DNA from: Oenanthe sinensis
Lineage: Eukaryota; Streptophyta; Magnoliopsida; Apiales; Apiaceae
Assembly (NCBI GenBank): GCA_028671895.1
Contig: CM053813.1
Span: forward strand, 10,416,001 to 10,480,000
Length of the DNA: 64,000 bases
Direction of reading: 5' to 3'
In this document: one piece after another, positions 11,650-24,100 of the stretch
How positions within the stretch are numbered: position 1 is the first letter of the stretch
Layout: each line of letters begins with the position of its first letter
Translations under genes and position numbers: made by a program
Notes under the pieces: model-generated
The model's database searches: none
Seen by the model: the letters and a program-made list of their open reading frames with translations, nothing else
What the model was told of the DNA's origin: nothing

Positions 11650-14600
11650 AGGAGGACGTAAGAGCTCCTATAGAGTTCGTTATTGGACTACCAGATGTAG
11701 TGCCAATGAATAAGATAGAACCTTGACAATTACCTTAAGTTAATAATGTCAAGATCATGGAGAACCTTTTTGGTTATAATTTTATGTCGGATTCGAGGAA
11801 TTGTTTCCAAATAGGCAATGACCCGGTATTTGCAAGACTAATGAGAAGTACGATGAATCTAAGGATATTATTGATGTTGTTTGAGGATGAGGAATACGAG
11901 GATTTTATTGAGGTTTCTCTAAGAATAAAAAGTAAAGAATCGATTTAGATGTTGTATGGTATGCATACAATGTAGAGTCACAACAAAGAGTTAAGATACA
12001 CCCTTGATGTAGTTACTGAGTATATTAAGGATTTTGAATTAAAATAAGCCCTTGCGGTAGAGATGACTGCCACATTACAAATATGATGATTAGGCTAACC
12101 AGTATAGATGATATATTGCACAAGCGGTTGTACGAAGCTCCTTCTTTGAAAAGAGGAATTCGATACCAGAGACCGGTCCGAGTAGTCATTGATGATAAAA
12201 TGGTTGGAATTAAGATTGATGGTCCGAGGAAGTGACCGTCAATAATGTTGTTGACTGACTTTGAGGATGCTCGAGAGTACACATATATATATAGTGACTC
12301 TAGTTATCGCCTTTTGATATACATTATGTTATAGATGACTGACTAGACGTTAATGTTTGAGGTCACTAGAGGACAAAGATTCTTTGTGAATGTTTTGGGA
12401 TTGTAATTGAGGTGTTTTTACACCGGGCATAGTCCAACTTACGAATAGGTCATGCCCAATTGTCTATAGAAAATACCTTCACTTAAGTTTAATAAACTTT
12501 AGACTTAAGAAGATGTGTAAATGAAGTGTTTCAGGGTAAAATAGAGAAGCATGGCTTAAAGGATATGGCCATCTATATATGAGCTAATATTGAGGGATTA
12601 ATGCCATAATAAAATATATATACATGATGACTTAAGAGATATGAAAGTCTATAATGAGATAATATCGATGCATAGTTGTAATGAGAAGTTGTGAGTTTCC
12701 CAATGAGGATTTGTTGGTTGAGTTTGATGTTGGGTTTTAATAACTAAATGCGTAGTCAGATTATGTCCTATTGAGTTATGAGACCGAGCTAATCAATGTT
12801 TTGTTCTGCTAGAACGTTATCGAGTTAGAGTACTGTGAATTTTAGAGGATTCTAATTCATATGTACAGTAGTATTTATCTTCACCAACTAAATGATGGAT
12901 TTGGCGTGTTTTGGTGATTAGGGTTATATTTCAACCCACAGAGAGTTATGATAGGACTAATGGTAATACATATAGGATGACCAAATCGTATAATATCCCA
13001 TGTATTCCTACCATGCCATATAAAAGGTTCATTCATTAGATGCCCTGACTTTTATACCTGGAAATATTTACAGATTCTTTTATAGCTAGTGGAACGACAA
13101 CCACTTTCTAAAATAGTACTTTGAAAAGAGGTGTGTGTCTCCTAAAGGCCAAGTTGCTAAAACATGCATAGTTTTTTAATGAATTTCAAAATCTTGGAGA
13201 AATTGTTTTCCCGAGCTATATTGATGAAATATATACATATTGTATTTTTATTCCAAAATTGTTTTACATCATTTGTTTTCACTGATCAAAAGTTTAGCTT
13301 TGTTAAGTCTTTATGCTTGAAAGAAAGATGTTCAAATAAATCCTCTTCATTTTCAAATATTGGAGCAATTTAATAAAGTTATTTATTTTATCTCCAGAAA
13401 ATGTCAGCCATTTAATTTGATCGAGTTACAACCGATTTTATATAAGGTTATTATATGATGATCAAAATTTCTGAAATGTAATTAATTGGTTGAGACCTAA
13501 TAAGATCGCCTATTCAGTGAGATTTCTTACGATGTCAAACAAAGATTTCTTCTTTTATAAATGTTCCTTGTTTTAGCAAGTGTTGCCTAAGTATCCGGAA
13601 ATTCAGATGTAATTAAAGTTTTAGACCTGAAACAAGAGTGTGTTATATTCTGAATCGAAGTCTAAATGAATTGTAAGGATTGTCACCTCGAATGTTGAGG
13701 ATTCAATTAGATCCATAGTACTGGAAATAACTACTATATAGATTCAAAAAGTGGTTATAGAAGAAAGTTGAAATGAAATGATTGAGAAAGAGACATGGAG
13801 AAAAAGGGAATTTGAGGAGAACTATATATAGAAATACCATGAACTTTTAACAAGGAACCAGAGCTCTATATCGGAAAGAACAGTGGATAAAGGGATATGA
13901 GTGTGTTGACATATAGTAATTATGGTTCACCCAAGTCAATCAAGACCTCACTTACTATACAACGAGACTGATACAGGAGAATATGGGAAATGGACAGCAA
14001 GAAGCTATAATTATAAAGTCTAGATGTTATGATAATGATTGCCCTAAAAGAAGGGATAACATGTTTTAAATATGGAGAATAAGGAAAAGGTAATATAGTA
14101 TCAAAATTGACTAGTGCATCAATTTGACATAGATTTAAATCCCTTCCAGATTGAAGAATTAATATGATGTTAAAAATGGATGATTGTCCAAATAAGAAAG
14201 TTCAAACTAATGGTAACAATAAAATAGTGAAGTTAAGATTACTCGATATTGGATAAAGTTGAGAATTGAAGACAGAGATAAACTGAGAAGATTTAAATTA
14301 TGATTCGAGTGGAACGTATAATACTCCTTGGATGTTAAGTTGTGGGGCACCCCTAATGGATACGAAAAAGGAAATATTCAATAAGGAGATGCACGTAGCA
14401 ATTAAAGAATTAGAGGATGTAATCCTTAGCGACATTTTGGGGTTACCACCCGTTAGAGATTATATCATTCACCATTGATCTAGTGCTATGAGCAACTTCA
14501 ACATTAGAGGAATCTTAGAAGATGGTACCTGTTAGCATAAAAGAGTTAGTCACTCAGTTATTAAAATTGTTTTATAAAGGTATCATAAGATTCAAAGTGT

Positions 14601-16509
14601 CACTATGAAGTACACATGTTTTGTTTGTAAAGGAAAAGGATAGCGACATGAGACCGTAAATATGTTACTGAGAATTGATTAAGTTAACAATCAATATTGG
14701 ATACCTATATCATGGATACACAGAATATTCGACCACTTGAGAAGATAAATTAAGGATATGTTATCACCAAATAAATATTTACCTTGATAGTATGCCAGGA
14801 TGGCGTTTAGTATGTGATAAGGACAATATGAGCCTTTAATGTGGTAGGTTGTATTAATGAATGCACATGTACCTCTTAAGGATTTAATTGGAATGTTAAG
14901 AAATAATTAGACAAGTTGTCATAGTCTTCATAGAGGATATTTTGATCTACCTAAAGATGAAGAACCCGAAAAGGGAAATGTAAATATCATTGGAAATATT
15001 AAGAGAAAAGAGATTGGATGCCAAATTTTCTAAGTGTGAGTTTTGGTAAAGTTACTTGAAAATTGGGACATGTAGTAAGTGGGGAAGGAAGTTTTAAGAA
15101 AATTAAAGAATAGATGAGTAACAGCCCCGTTGTTTCGACTACCAGATGATAAAGGGTGAATCTTGTAATTATTAATGACATGTCTTTTTGAAGGATTGAT
15201 GGTGAGCGGAAGCAATATAGTAGGAATAATTTTATATGCATATGAGTAACTGAAGAAATATGAATTAAGGTATCATACCCATGAATTAGAGTTGATAGTC
15301 ATAATGTTTGCACTTAAGCTTTAGAAACATCATTTGAATGGATAGAAGTATAGAATATACAAAGACTGTAAGAGTCTTAAGTATATATTCACTCAGAAAG
15401 AATAAAATTGAAGATAATAGGTTTCAAATTTTATAAATTGATTCCTAGATAAGCAAGAAATTGTTTATACTAAGTTTCTTACACATTGAGGAAGGAAAGC
15501 TCACTAGATTTTTTTTCAAAATTGTTCCCTTATTCTAAATATTAACAAAAAAATTCATCTGATTGAGATAGACAATGCATAGGGTGTGACTTCTTGTTTG
15601 TGTGATAAAATTCTAGTGGGAAACCACCTAATTATGTGTTGTAAGTCAGAAATTACTAAATACTGACCATCTTAAGTATAAATATGGTTGTTCTCAGTCA
15701 TATCCAAAATTATTTTCTTTCTTATCTCTCACATACATTTGAAATTGAGTTTATTAATCTACAAATCACTCTTATCGTTGTGTTACAATGGTATTCCTTG
15801 AAAATTCATAATCAAAATCATGGACAATGTTATCTCTTCATAGAAAGTTCGTGCCTTGGATTTTAAAAAAAAGAGTGGGATAATTGTTTACGACAGATAG
15901 AGCTTTCATACGAATCTAGTTACCACTCACATATAGTCATGCCGTCTTACGAAGTTTAGTGCGGATGAAAAATATCGATCTACCTTGTGTTAGGGACAAA
16001 ATCGATAAAAGATAGATAACGGGGGACAAGAACTGGTTCGACAGGTATACGATACAAATTGTAGTATTTGAAAGCGATTAATGATAACTCAAGAAGAACA
16101 ACGTGAGTATGTTGATCAAGTCTGAAAATAGCAGAGAGTATGAAGCGAAAGACTTCGTATTGATAAAAGACAGAAATTAAGCTCGAGGAGTATTGAATCT
16201 TTCAAAGACTCGAAGTATACTAAGAAGGTGTATATGAAGTGGCGCTCCTTCCCAATTTTAACAAATACATCGTGCATTTCATACATCAGTATTAAGAAAC
16301 TATAGTGCAGACATTAAGCATGCGTTAGAATACGAACCTATAGAGATCATGGACTGAATGAAGAAAGTGTTGAGAAGTGAAGCAATACTCTAATGAGATT
16401 GTTCTATGAAACCGAGTAGGTTTAAGACTCAACCTAAGAATTCAATGGTGAGGTGTGAGGATAGTAACCTCAGTTGTTCTCGTATAAATTCCGAGGACGG
16501 AATCCTTTT
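11552..16509 (+). pseudogene. gypsy-1 gag-pol, heavily decayed
   Basis: No frame longer than about 85 codons remains, but collinear traces of a chromovirus polyprotein can be read across frames. A leader-peptide segment at 11660-11710 matches that of gypsy-2 (shared core LPDV). An RT N-terminal region is visible at about 14400-14700, RT thumb text ending in GHVVSGEG at about 14995-15095, and RNase H text at 15240-15420 (HELEL and SLKYIFTQKE). Shortly before the PPT, at about 16260-16500, is text resembling the C-terminus of chromovirus pol (LEYEPIEI). Stops and indels occur every few dozen codons, so it has no coding capacity. Chromodomain assignment is tentative. The 11950-14390 interval should contain gag and protease, but I could not read it reliably. 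Confidence 0.65.
11592..11646. repeat. (AT)n microsatellite
   Basis: About 27 uninterrupted AT units shortly downstream of the gypsy-1 PBS, within the untranslated leader. Confidence 0.95.
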
Positions 16510-16522
16510 AAGGAGGGGAGAC
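16510..16522 (+). other. Polypurine tract of gypsy-1
   Basis: AAGGAGGGGAGAC is immediately followed by TGTAATAACC, the LTR start. It gives the plus-strand priming site and confirms orientation. Confidence 0.85.
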
Positions 16523-18154
16523 TGTAATAACCTGAATTTCTGACGCTTGGTATTATTAAGATTTTTGGATATAATTTTTCATTTTATGGATAAACGATTT
16601 TATTGATTTATTTTTCATAAGGTACTTGAGATGTGAGGCCGTATTATTAATATACAGGGTGATTGAATAGTGTTTATCCGGAGAATTATTTCATAAATTC
16701 TTGAAACAATTAAAGGGTATTAATTTAATAATAATGATTCATAAGAGAATTATAAAATGAGAATTTGATATTTTAAAACTTAAGTTTGTTGGATGAATAA
16801 AGTACGAGAATGTGAGATTAAAACGTTTTCGGGAAATTACGCGACTATCGCAAAAACCTTTTAAAACACTCGCTTCACCACACACTTCCCAACAAACAAA
16901 AAAAAATCAGTTTCTCCCCCATGAAGAAGAGAAAAACCGAAGAGAAGAAAAAAAGAAGAAGAAGGAAGAAAATGGAGTGCTCGCTTGCTCATTTCTCCAC
17001 CAATTCTTGAGCTTAATAGCTTAAATCAAAGGTAGTAAACCCCTCTTGCTTTGTCTTGAATCCTACATCATTCCATCCATCCAATCTCTTACAATAATCA
17101 AAACCCTCAAGAATATGAATAGTAATTCCCAAAATAAATATTTATTTTTTTTGATTCTTGAGTTCCTTTGACTTAGATGATGATTGTTATATCTTATATA
17201 TGTTTTGAGTAGTATGGATTAAGCTTGGCTAATCTTAGAAATGCATGGTTTGTTAATTTGATGTTAAGCTATTAGTTCATAATTTTCATTAGTTAAATGG
17301 CTTGGGATTGATGTATGATGTAGTATGTGGTTGAAGGAGGAGTTTGGGATTGCTTGTTGGTTGAATTGAAATAGAATAGAAATGGAAAACGATGAGTTTA
17401 CAAATGTTACCATGCTATTTGTTTTTCTAACCTTTCTGCAGAAACTGTCCAGAAAAATCATTTAGATACGATTACTGGATAGTAGATAGTCTCTAGATCA
17501 TTTACGCGTTAATTTTGCGTCATTCGGAGTTACGAATCAAAAGTTATAGCCGATTTAGTAACGGTAGCGCAGAAAATGGAAATTCTGCTTTCATCCAACT
17601 TTGAGGCTATGATCCGATGAGCTAGGAGGCTTAATAAAATCAGAAACTTTTATTTAATATACTAGAGTTATATGGGATTATCCATAAAATAGATTTGGAT
17701 TAAAATAAGTAAAATCCTATTTATTAAAATTGGTGGAGTCAAGAAGGTGGAAGTAAGAAATCTAAGGATCAAGCTTGTCATAAGCCTAAGTTTGGTACAG
17801 TTTCTGACTTATCCAGATTTCTTGGTTGGCTTTGAAACTTTTATGGAAGATTCCTTGTCAGTCAAAAGACCTCAGAAAAGAAATTGTGCCAAGATGATTA
17901 ATTTCCAATTTATTAAAAATACTAGAAAACAGGGTGTTAAGTGAAATGAACATAAGAAAAGGGTGAAGCAGCCGTTTTGGGAGATGATTTCGAGCAAGAT
18001 AGAGGACTTTTATCGATTTGATCAAGTAAAAAAAGTTGTCAAAGAATAGCATGACTATACGTAGGTGTAAAGAACATGATTAAAAACCATTGGTAAGATA
18101 GTTTTACGAGTAGCTAAAGTAGGTGCGATGAGATGAAATATCGGGAAAAATTAG
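16523..18154 (+). repeat. 3' LTR of gypsy-1, first part
   Basis: Collinear with 7422-9076 of the 5' LTR with scattered substitutions and small indels. It is interrupted at 18155 by copia-2; the last five bases (ATTAG, 18150-18154) are the duplicated target. Confidence 0.9.
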
Positions 18155-19021
18155 TGAAAGGCTGTATGTATAGACCTATATGTAACATAGGGTTATAACT
18201 CAACACAAGAACAGGACGTGTAAATAATATGAAGTTATCACCGGAATCAGGAAGACATGAAGACAAAGGATAAAGAAGAAATCTACAGACTTGAAGCATT
18301 AGCTCACTGGAAGAAGTTCATTAATATGTTCATGCCTCAGTGAAGAATAAAGGTTGAAGTATTCAAGGATGTGGAAGCAGTGAAGCAGTTGTCAAAGTAC
18401 CAGAAAGATTCTAGTGATCCAAATCTGCAAGTTAGTCAAGCAATGAATTGCAGAGCTCAAGTACATGAATCGATAAGATAGAATATACGGCAAATACAAA
18501 GAATCAAAATATTAGATGGAATCTTGGAGTCTATTATAGATTGCTGGAGGAAGTTCATTCATATGTTTAGACTTCAGTGAAGGATAAAGTTCGAAGATGT
18601 TCAGGGTTTCAGATATGTTTGTGGTTCAGCATAAGTGCCAAAAGATTCCAATGTACTTACAATCGAAGCACTTCTAATCAACAAGGAACAAATTCAATTG
18701 TATTGTAAAGAAGATGTGAAGATCAAGATCGTGTTAGTCGTTTGTGAACCAGACCAGTTGCACCAAACGTCAGCACAAAAGAGATTGAGAATTGCATCTA
18801 TGAATCAGAAGAATTGACTGTATGATTAAATTAGTAACAAGTGAAGTGGTATGTGACTAAGCCCAGAATAAATCAATGTCGAATTAACAAGGAAATATTT
18901 ATTTGACTTGGTTGCAGTGGAAGAAAATATATTAAGGGCTTATCAGGTTCGAATTTGGCTAAGTAAAGAAGACTACAGAAGTTGTATCCAGAAGTCAACT
19001 TGGTCAAGCTGTTTCGTCTCA

Positions 19022-19320
19022 TTCACCGATGGTTAACAAGCTATTTTGTCTTATTCACAGATGGTTAACAACCATCGGGTGAAATGGAAAAGAATTGGTG
19101 AAATGAAAAGGGCTTATTTTGTCTTATATGCCGATAGTTATTAACTATCGGAAAAGGAAACAAAAGCAAAGAACCCACCAACCCACTTTCCGATGGTTAC
19201 CAAAGCTTTGAAGTAATTGATTTTATTTCAAGAATTCTTTTAATCCTCCGATACTTATTCTACAGACTCATCGAGGGTTAAACAATTAATCAGTAAATGT
19301 TCCCGATACTTACGAAGAAA
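19022..19320 (+). promoter_or_regulatory. CCGATGGTTA / CCGATAGTTA array in U3 of copia-2
   Basis: Six or seven related words in 300 bp: CCGATGGTTAACA (about 19026), CAGATGGTTAACA followed by its inverse AACCATCGG (about 19057-19080), CCGATAGTTA with TAACTATCGG as a perfect inverted pair (about 19131-19150), CCGATGGTTA (about 19192), and CCGATACTTA at about 19248 and 19304. The array lies 240-530 bp upstream of the TATA box, where LTR enhancers usually sit. The word recurs in the leader behind the PBS (20342-20392). Confidence 0.6.
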
Positions 19321-19557
19321 AAGAAGCGAAGCTGCAACTAGTTTACTTGGCACAAAATGGGCCACGTATCTTAGTTGAAAAAGTCTACACATAAGCTGAA
19401 GCAGAGCCATTCATTTGGATCAGTCTTCAACAACACAGCAAAAATAACCAGAGAGAGAGAAGACGAAGCCGGAGAGGAGAAACACTCAGAAAATCTATAC
19501 CTCCTCACCGGAGATGTATTAGTGGCCGGTCCCTTAACGGAAAATGTTCAGAGCCAC

Positions 19558-19564
19558 TATATAT
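19558..19564 (+). promoter_or_regulatory. TATA box of copia-2 5' LTR
   Basis: CTATATATC, about 390 bp before the LTR end. The same site is present in the 3' LTR (30942-30948) and in the solo LTR (58117-58123). Confidence 0.6.
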
Positions 19565-19951
19565 CACTCTCTACGGTCTTAGTTTCCTTTGTACTGATCT
19601 AGAAATATTTGTATAGGAAATTGAGAGTTATATTTTTGTTAAGCAGCGAAGAACTTGTTCTTCGGACCGGATTTGTTGGCCGGGTGTAGCAACCTCAGGG
19701 TTTATATTTATCAAATGATATATTCCCCGAATCTTGTGTTATTTATTTTCCTGCTGATTTTCTAGAACCGAAATGATTAATCCTAAACACAGAAAATTAG
19801 TAAGCAGCTCCGTAAACACTATTCACCTCAAGAACACGAGCCCACTAACCGAACTCTAAATTATTTATCCGTAAAAGATTCGAAAGAATTTTTTAATTTA
19901 GTGAGTATCGTATTCAACCCCCCTTCTACGATACTTCCGGGGCCTAACAAT

Positions 19952-19963
19952 TGGTATCAGAGC
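19952..19963 (+). other. Primer binding site of copia-2 (tRNA-iMet type)
   Basis: TGGTATCAGAGC, two bases after the terminal CA of the LTR; a perfect match to the usual Ty1/copia primer site. Confidence 0.9.
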
Positions 19964-21180
19964 GCACTGATTGATATACAAATCAGGATCCGTAACCCAG
20001 TGAAGCTCAAGGTGTCGAAGCTGGCTGGACTCAGAATGATTAGAGGCCTTGTTAAATAAGTTTAAACTTTTAATAAATTTATTTTATAAACTTTTATAAA
20101 ATTTATTTTATAAACTTTTATAAGTTTATGTTATAAATTTTAATTAGTTTATTTTATAAATTTTATAAAAGATTTTTTTTATTTAATATATGGTCCGTTT
20201 TTCTTTTCGGCCATGGACTTTATCTCAGCTTGCCTTGTGTTTTGGCCAACCTTGCTTCTGTGAGTACACACGCCTAATTCAAGTTGACCAAGTACTTCAT
20301 TAATAGGGTGATGGCACGCGCGGGAAAATAGAAAGAAAATGTCCGATAGTTACTAACTATCGACACGTCCCCGATAGTTACTAACTATCGGAGCCGCATT
20401 CTGAAATTTTTTATTTTTGATTTATTATATTTTAAAATTTTAAAAATTCTTAACTTTAAATTTTTCTTAAATATTAATTTACGATTTATTTAATTTTTAA
20501 GAAAATTTGAAATTCTTGAAAATTAAATTTTTCTGTAAATATTTATTTTTGATTAATTTATTTTTTAAGAAAATTAAAATTTTTGGAAATTTAATTTTTT
20601 CTTAAATATTAAATTAAGGGTGTCGAAGCTGCTTGGACGTCGCAGAGTGTTCATTTTTGAATTGCGTCTCAGAAAAAGATATTTGCCCCTGGTGTAATTT
20701 TTGTTTCCGGAATAAAAATTGACCAGTGTTTATTAAACTCTGAAACATGATCATATAGTATTTTTACTGTGTAATCATGTCTTAGGTATTAATATTGGCG
20801 AAGTTTCTTTTTGAGGAAAAATGTGACTCATTAGTGTTACACTTGGACATAAGCGCCTCAGATGCTATTTTGGCCTACTTAACGTTTTGAAACTCTAATA
20901 TCTATTTTAGATTTATTTATTTTTCTAGAAAATTTAATATTCTTGTTAATTAAATTTTTCTTAAATATTAATTTACAATATTTTAATTTTTAAGAAAATT
21001 CAAAATTCTTGAAAATTAAGTTCTGTAAATTTTTATTTTTGTTTAATTTATTTTCTAAGAAAATTAAAAATTCTGTAAATTTAAATTTTTCTTAAGTACT
21101 TATTCGAGGATGCTCAGAAGTTAGTAGTTGAAGATTTTTACGGGTTATTGAAGACAATGAAGATCGACTGAAGATTATCC
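19964..21180 (+). other. Untranslated leader of copia-2
   Basis: Non-coding. 20050-20180 is a tandem-like run of TTTATAAAATTTATTTTATAA words. 20342-20392 holds two perfect inverted pairs of CCGATAGTTA/TAACTATCGG, the same word as in the U3 array. 20400-20600 and 20890-21090 are further A/T-rich direct repeats. The minus-strand relative copia-M has the same order: A/T repeats, then its own GC-rich reiterated word. Confidence 0.65.
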
Positions 21181-24100
21181 AAAGAAGTTGATTCTGGTTA
21201 TGAAAAGATTATTTGGGTACAGTTTTTAGTTGGTTTGAGTTGAATTTGAAGATGAAAAATCTTAGGGGTTTAAGTAGTGTGAAGGAGAACAAACCGGACA
21301 TCCTAGCATCTCAGTACAGAAGCCTTAAAGATTATTCTACAGAGAGATTACAGGAAGTTCGTGCTAACACTGCAGATCATCTGGAACACAGGATTACAGC
21401 CAACGGGATTCTAAGGATATAACCACATTATCTTTAGAAGATCTATATGTTGTGCTGAAGGCCTATGAACTAGAACAAGAGTTGAAGAAGATAATATTTG
21501 GTAAAGCAGGTTGTTGGCATATCCACTGTATTTGTGACCCAGGAACCAAATTGATTGAAGTCAAGGTTGAGAACCTCTGAACAGAAACGAATTGATCCTA
21601 GAAGCTGAATTGAAGATGTTGTAGCTCGAGGTAGTGGTCAAGGTGTTGCATGAATTTGACACTTTGGAATGTCTTGAGAACTGGACTGCAAGTCAAGCCT
21701 GCAGGGCAACAGGAAGTTCAGACGGAATCCCAATTCTAAATCTAAGGTCCTTACCTATAGATTCCATAAAGGAGATTTTCAAGATCAGTTAAAGAGGCGG
21801 TTGCAAGACAGGGATGGTTTATATTTGAAAGACAAGATCAGGAGTTTGCTACACAGTTTGAAGAAGCCTGTACAAGCAAAATATGACAGACACTATGTTG
21901 GGTTGTAGCAGGAATCTCAAACATTAGTGAGGATGCAACAAGGGAAAGCATTTATTGATGAAGTTAATGCAAGGCTGATTCTATCAGTGACAGTGATGAA
22001 CCAAATGAATATCTGGCATCAATGACCAACACTGGAGATGAATCACTAAGCACTTCATAGGTACACTTACTAACTAGTATATCTTTATCTAATTCATAAT
22101 TGTATGATTATTATGTTTTGAAATGTATTAGACTCGTGTCAGCATGTTAGCATCTTAGAACTTAAATGCTTAATTGATTGCTAATAATAAGATTTCATGC
22201 TTAGTTATATGAGTTTAGTGAGTACATTTCATACTTGATTTTATATGCAGTAAAATGAATATCCAGAATTAGATAGGGTGTTCTAGACTGTTAAGTGTAT
22301 CCCTAAAACATTTGTTTGAAACTTGATTTTGAATCTTATGTGATTTAATACCTCTGCTAATGTTGTGAAAATTGCTAATAGACAAACAGGTCATAGATCA
22401 TATATTTCATATTTGTTCTTATAAATGACTTGATAAGTATATGTGGAATTTGATATTGCTTATAATGTTTTATTCAAATATTCTGCATATTCTTAAAATT
22501 GTTTATGTGCTTATTTTCATATGATTTGCTCATACTCACATAGTTGCACTTAAATGTCATATCATTTCATGTATTGCTTGTTAGGGATAAGATGGTAGAA
22601 TTATCTAAGTTGTCAGTAAAATTTGTAGATTCAAGGTTTAATCTAAAACTGACTTAGGTAATTAGAGATAGTTAAAAATGTTAGACAACGACAGAAATGG
22701 ACTAGACAGAATTAGTAATTAAGTTGTTAGTTCTTCTATCCATGTAATTTTATGCATATTGAAGGTGTTGTTATCTCTGATAATATCTCTAACCCATCTG
22801 GACTCAATTAAAATTGAGTACCAAGAAGCTTAATCATTTGTGATTGCAGAGTATGTAACAAAAGACATAGATTAAAGTTCTGACATCACAGTTGGTTGAG
22901 AAGGCCTCCCCGATGGTAACCTTTGGAGAAGACAGCAAAGGATGTACAAGGGATATGGCTATCATGATTTAAGAACTGTCATCACTGGAAGCATCTTTCT
23001 TGTGGAAAGACTTAAGCACTATCTACAGTGAACTAGGGAATTCTTTATCAAGGGTTTTCTGGAAAAGCATTGAAAATGAAAAGTGTTTGATCTCAAACAA
23101 GAAGGTTGGAAGCTCGCTCAACTGAGAGTGAGGAAATTTGTTCGTAGCTGACATGGAGTTTATAAGCAAATGTGAAGTGAAATCTTCAGTAAAGCTTCAT
23201 CAGTAAAGAGTTAGCTATGGCAAAAGAAGCTCTCACACTTGTTGATCAAGACAATGGATTCTCTGAGAAAGATGAAATTAGTGAGAGGACTGCTTCTAAT
23301 GGAATTCTATCCAGAAGGACATTTTGAAGTATGTCACATTTAGGGAAGTCAATGAAAACATCACACTGAAGCAAGTTATGTCATGGAAGAAATATGCTTA
23401 GTGGTGATTGATGACCCTAGTTATAATTTGGTGATGTTCGTGCATTCAACATATATTGAAGCATCACAGATGGTGATTGATCACATCAGAAAGATCAGTT
23501 GGAAGTAAAGTAAGCTGTGAGAACTTTGAAGTCAGATAATGGAACTGAGTTTCGCGAATGAAGTTCTAAGTAAAGTCTGCACTTTAAGGGGATTATGAAG
23601 CTGAAGCAATTAACACAGCATGCTATTGTATTCAACAAAGATCGTGAAAAGACTTAGTCGAAAGCTATCAAGGCATTTGTGATTAAAAACCAGAAGGTGA
23701 TTGAAAGACTGAATGTGTCGACCTACTACACCAAGCTCCCAAGCATTCAAATGAAAGACTATTCTGAATCTTTGAAGTATGACATCTTGTCAGAGTCAAA
23801 TTCAGATACTGATGATGAAACTGAGGTTGCAGAAGGAAACAATGATAATGATGTTGATTCAGATCCTATTAGTGGAAATGGTAGTGAAACTACACAACTC
23901 GTGGACTTTAACAGAATCCACTGAAAAAGGTGAAGGATCCTCAATACATCCTAGCAGCAACTCAGGGGGAGCAAATAAAAGAATGATCTACTAGTCGTAC
24001 TCAACACAATGAAGATCAAAGGAATACATCAAGAACATATCTGCCGAGACAAAGGGTTTGAAGTCAAAGTCATTCCTGGAGTCTAGTTCTTAGTGATCCG

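Larger units (their letters stand above)
18155..19949 (+). repeat. 5' LTR of copia-2
   Basis: Begins TGAAAGGCTG and ends GGCCTAACA. It contains a reiterated CCGATRGTTA-type array (19022-19320), a TATA box (19558) and the pyrimidine block TTCAACCCCCCTTCTAC at about 19912. The small open frames at 18635 and 19375 recur identically in the 3' LTR simply because the LTRs are copies; I do not consider them genes. Confidence 0.95.

Noticed and set aside
18635..19602. Two small frames (60 and 75 codons) conserved at 30019 and 30759
   Set aside because: Identity only reflects that they lie in the two LTRs of one young element; the solo LTR does not keep the first one intact.
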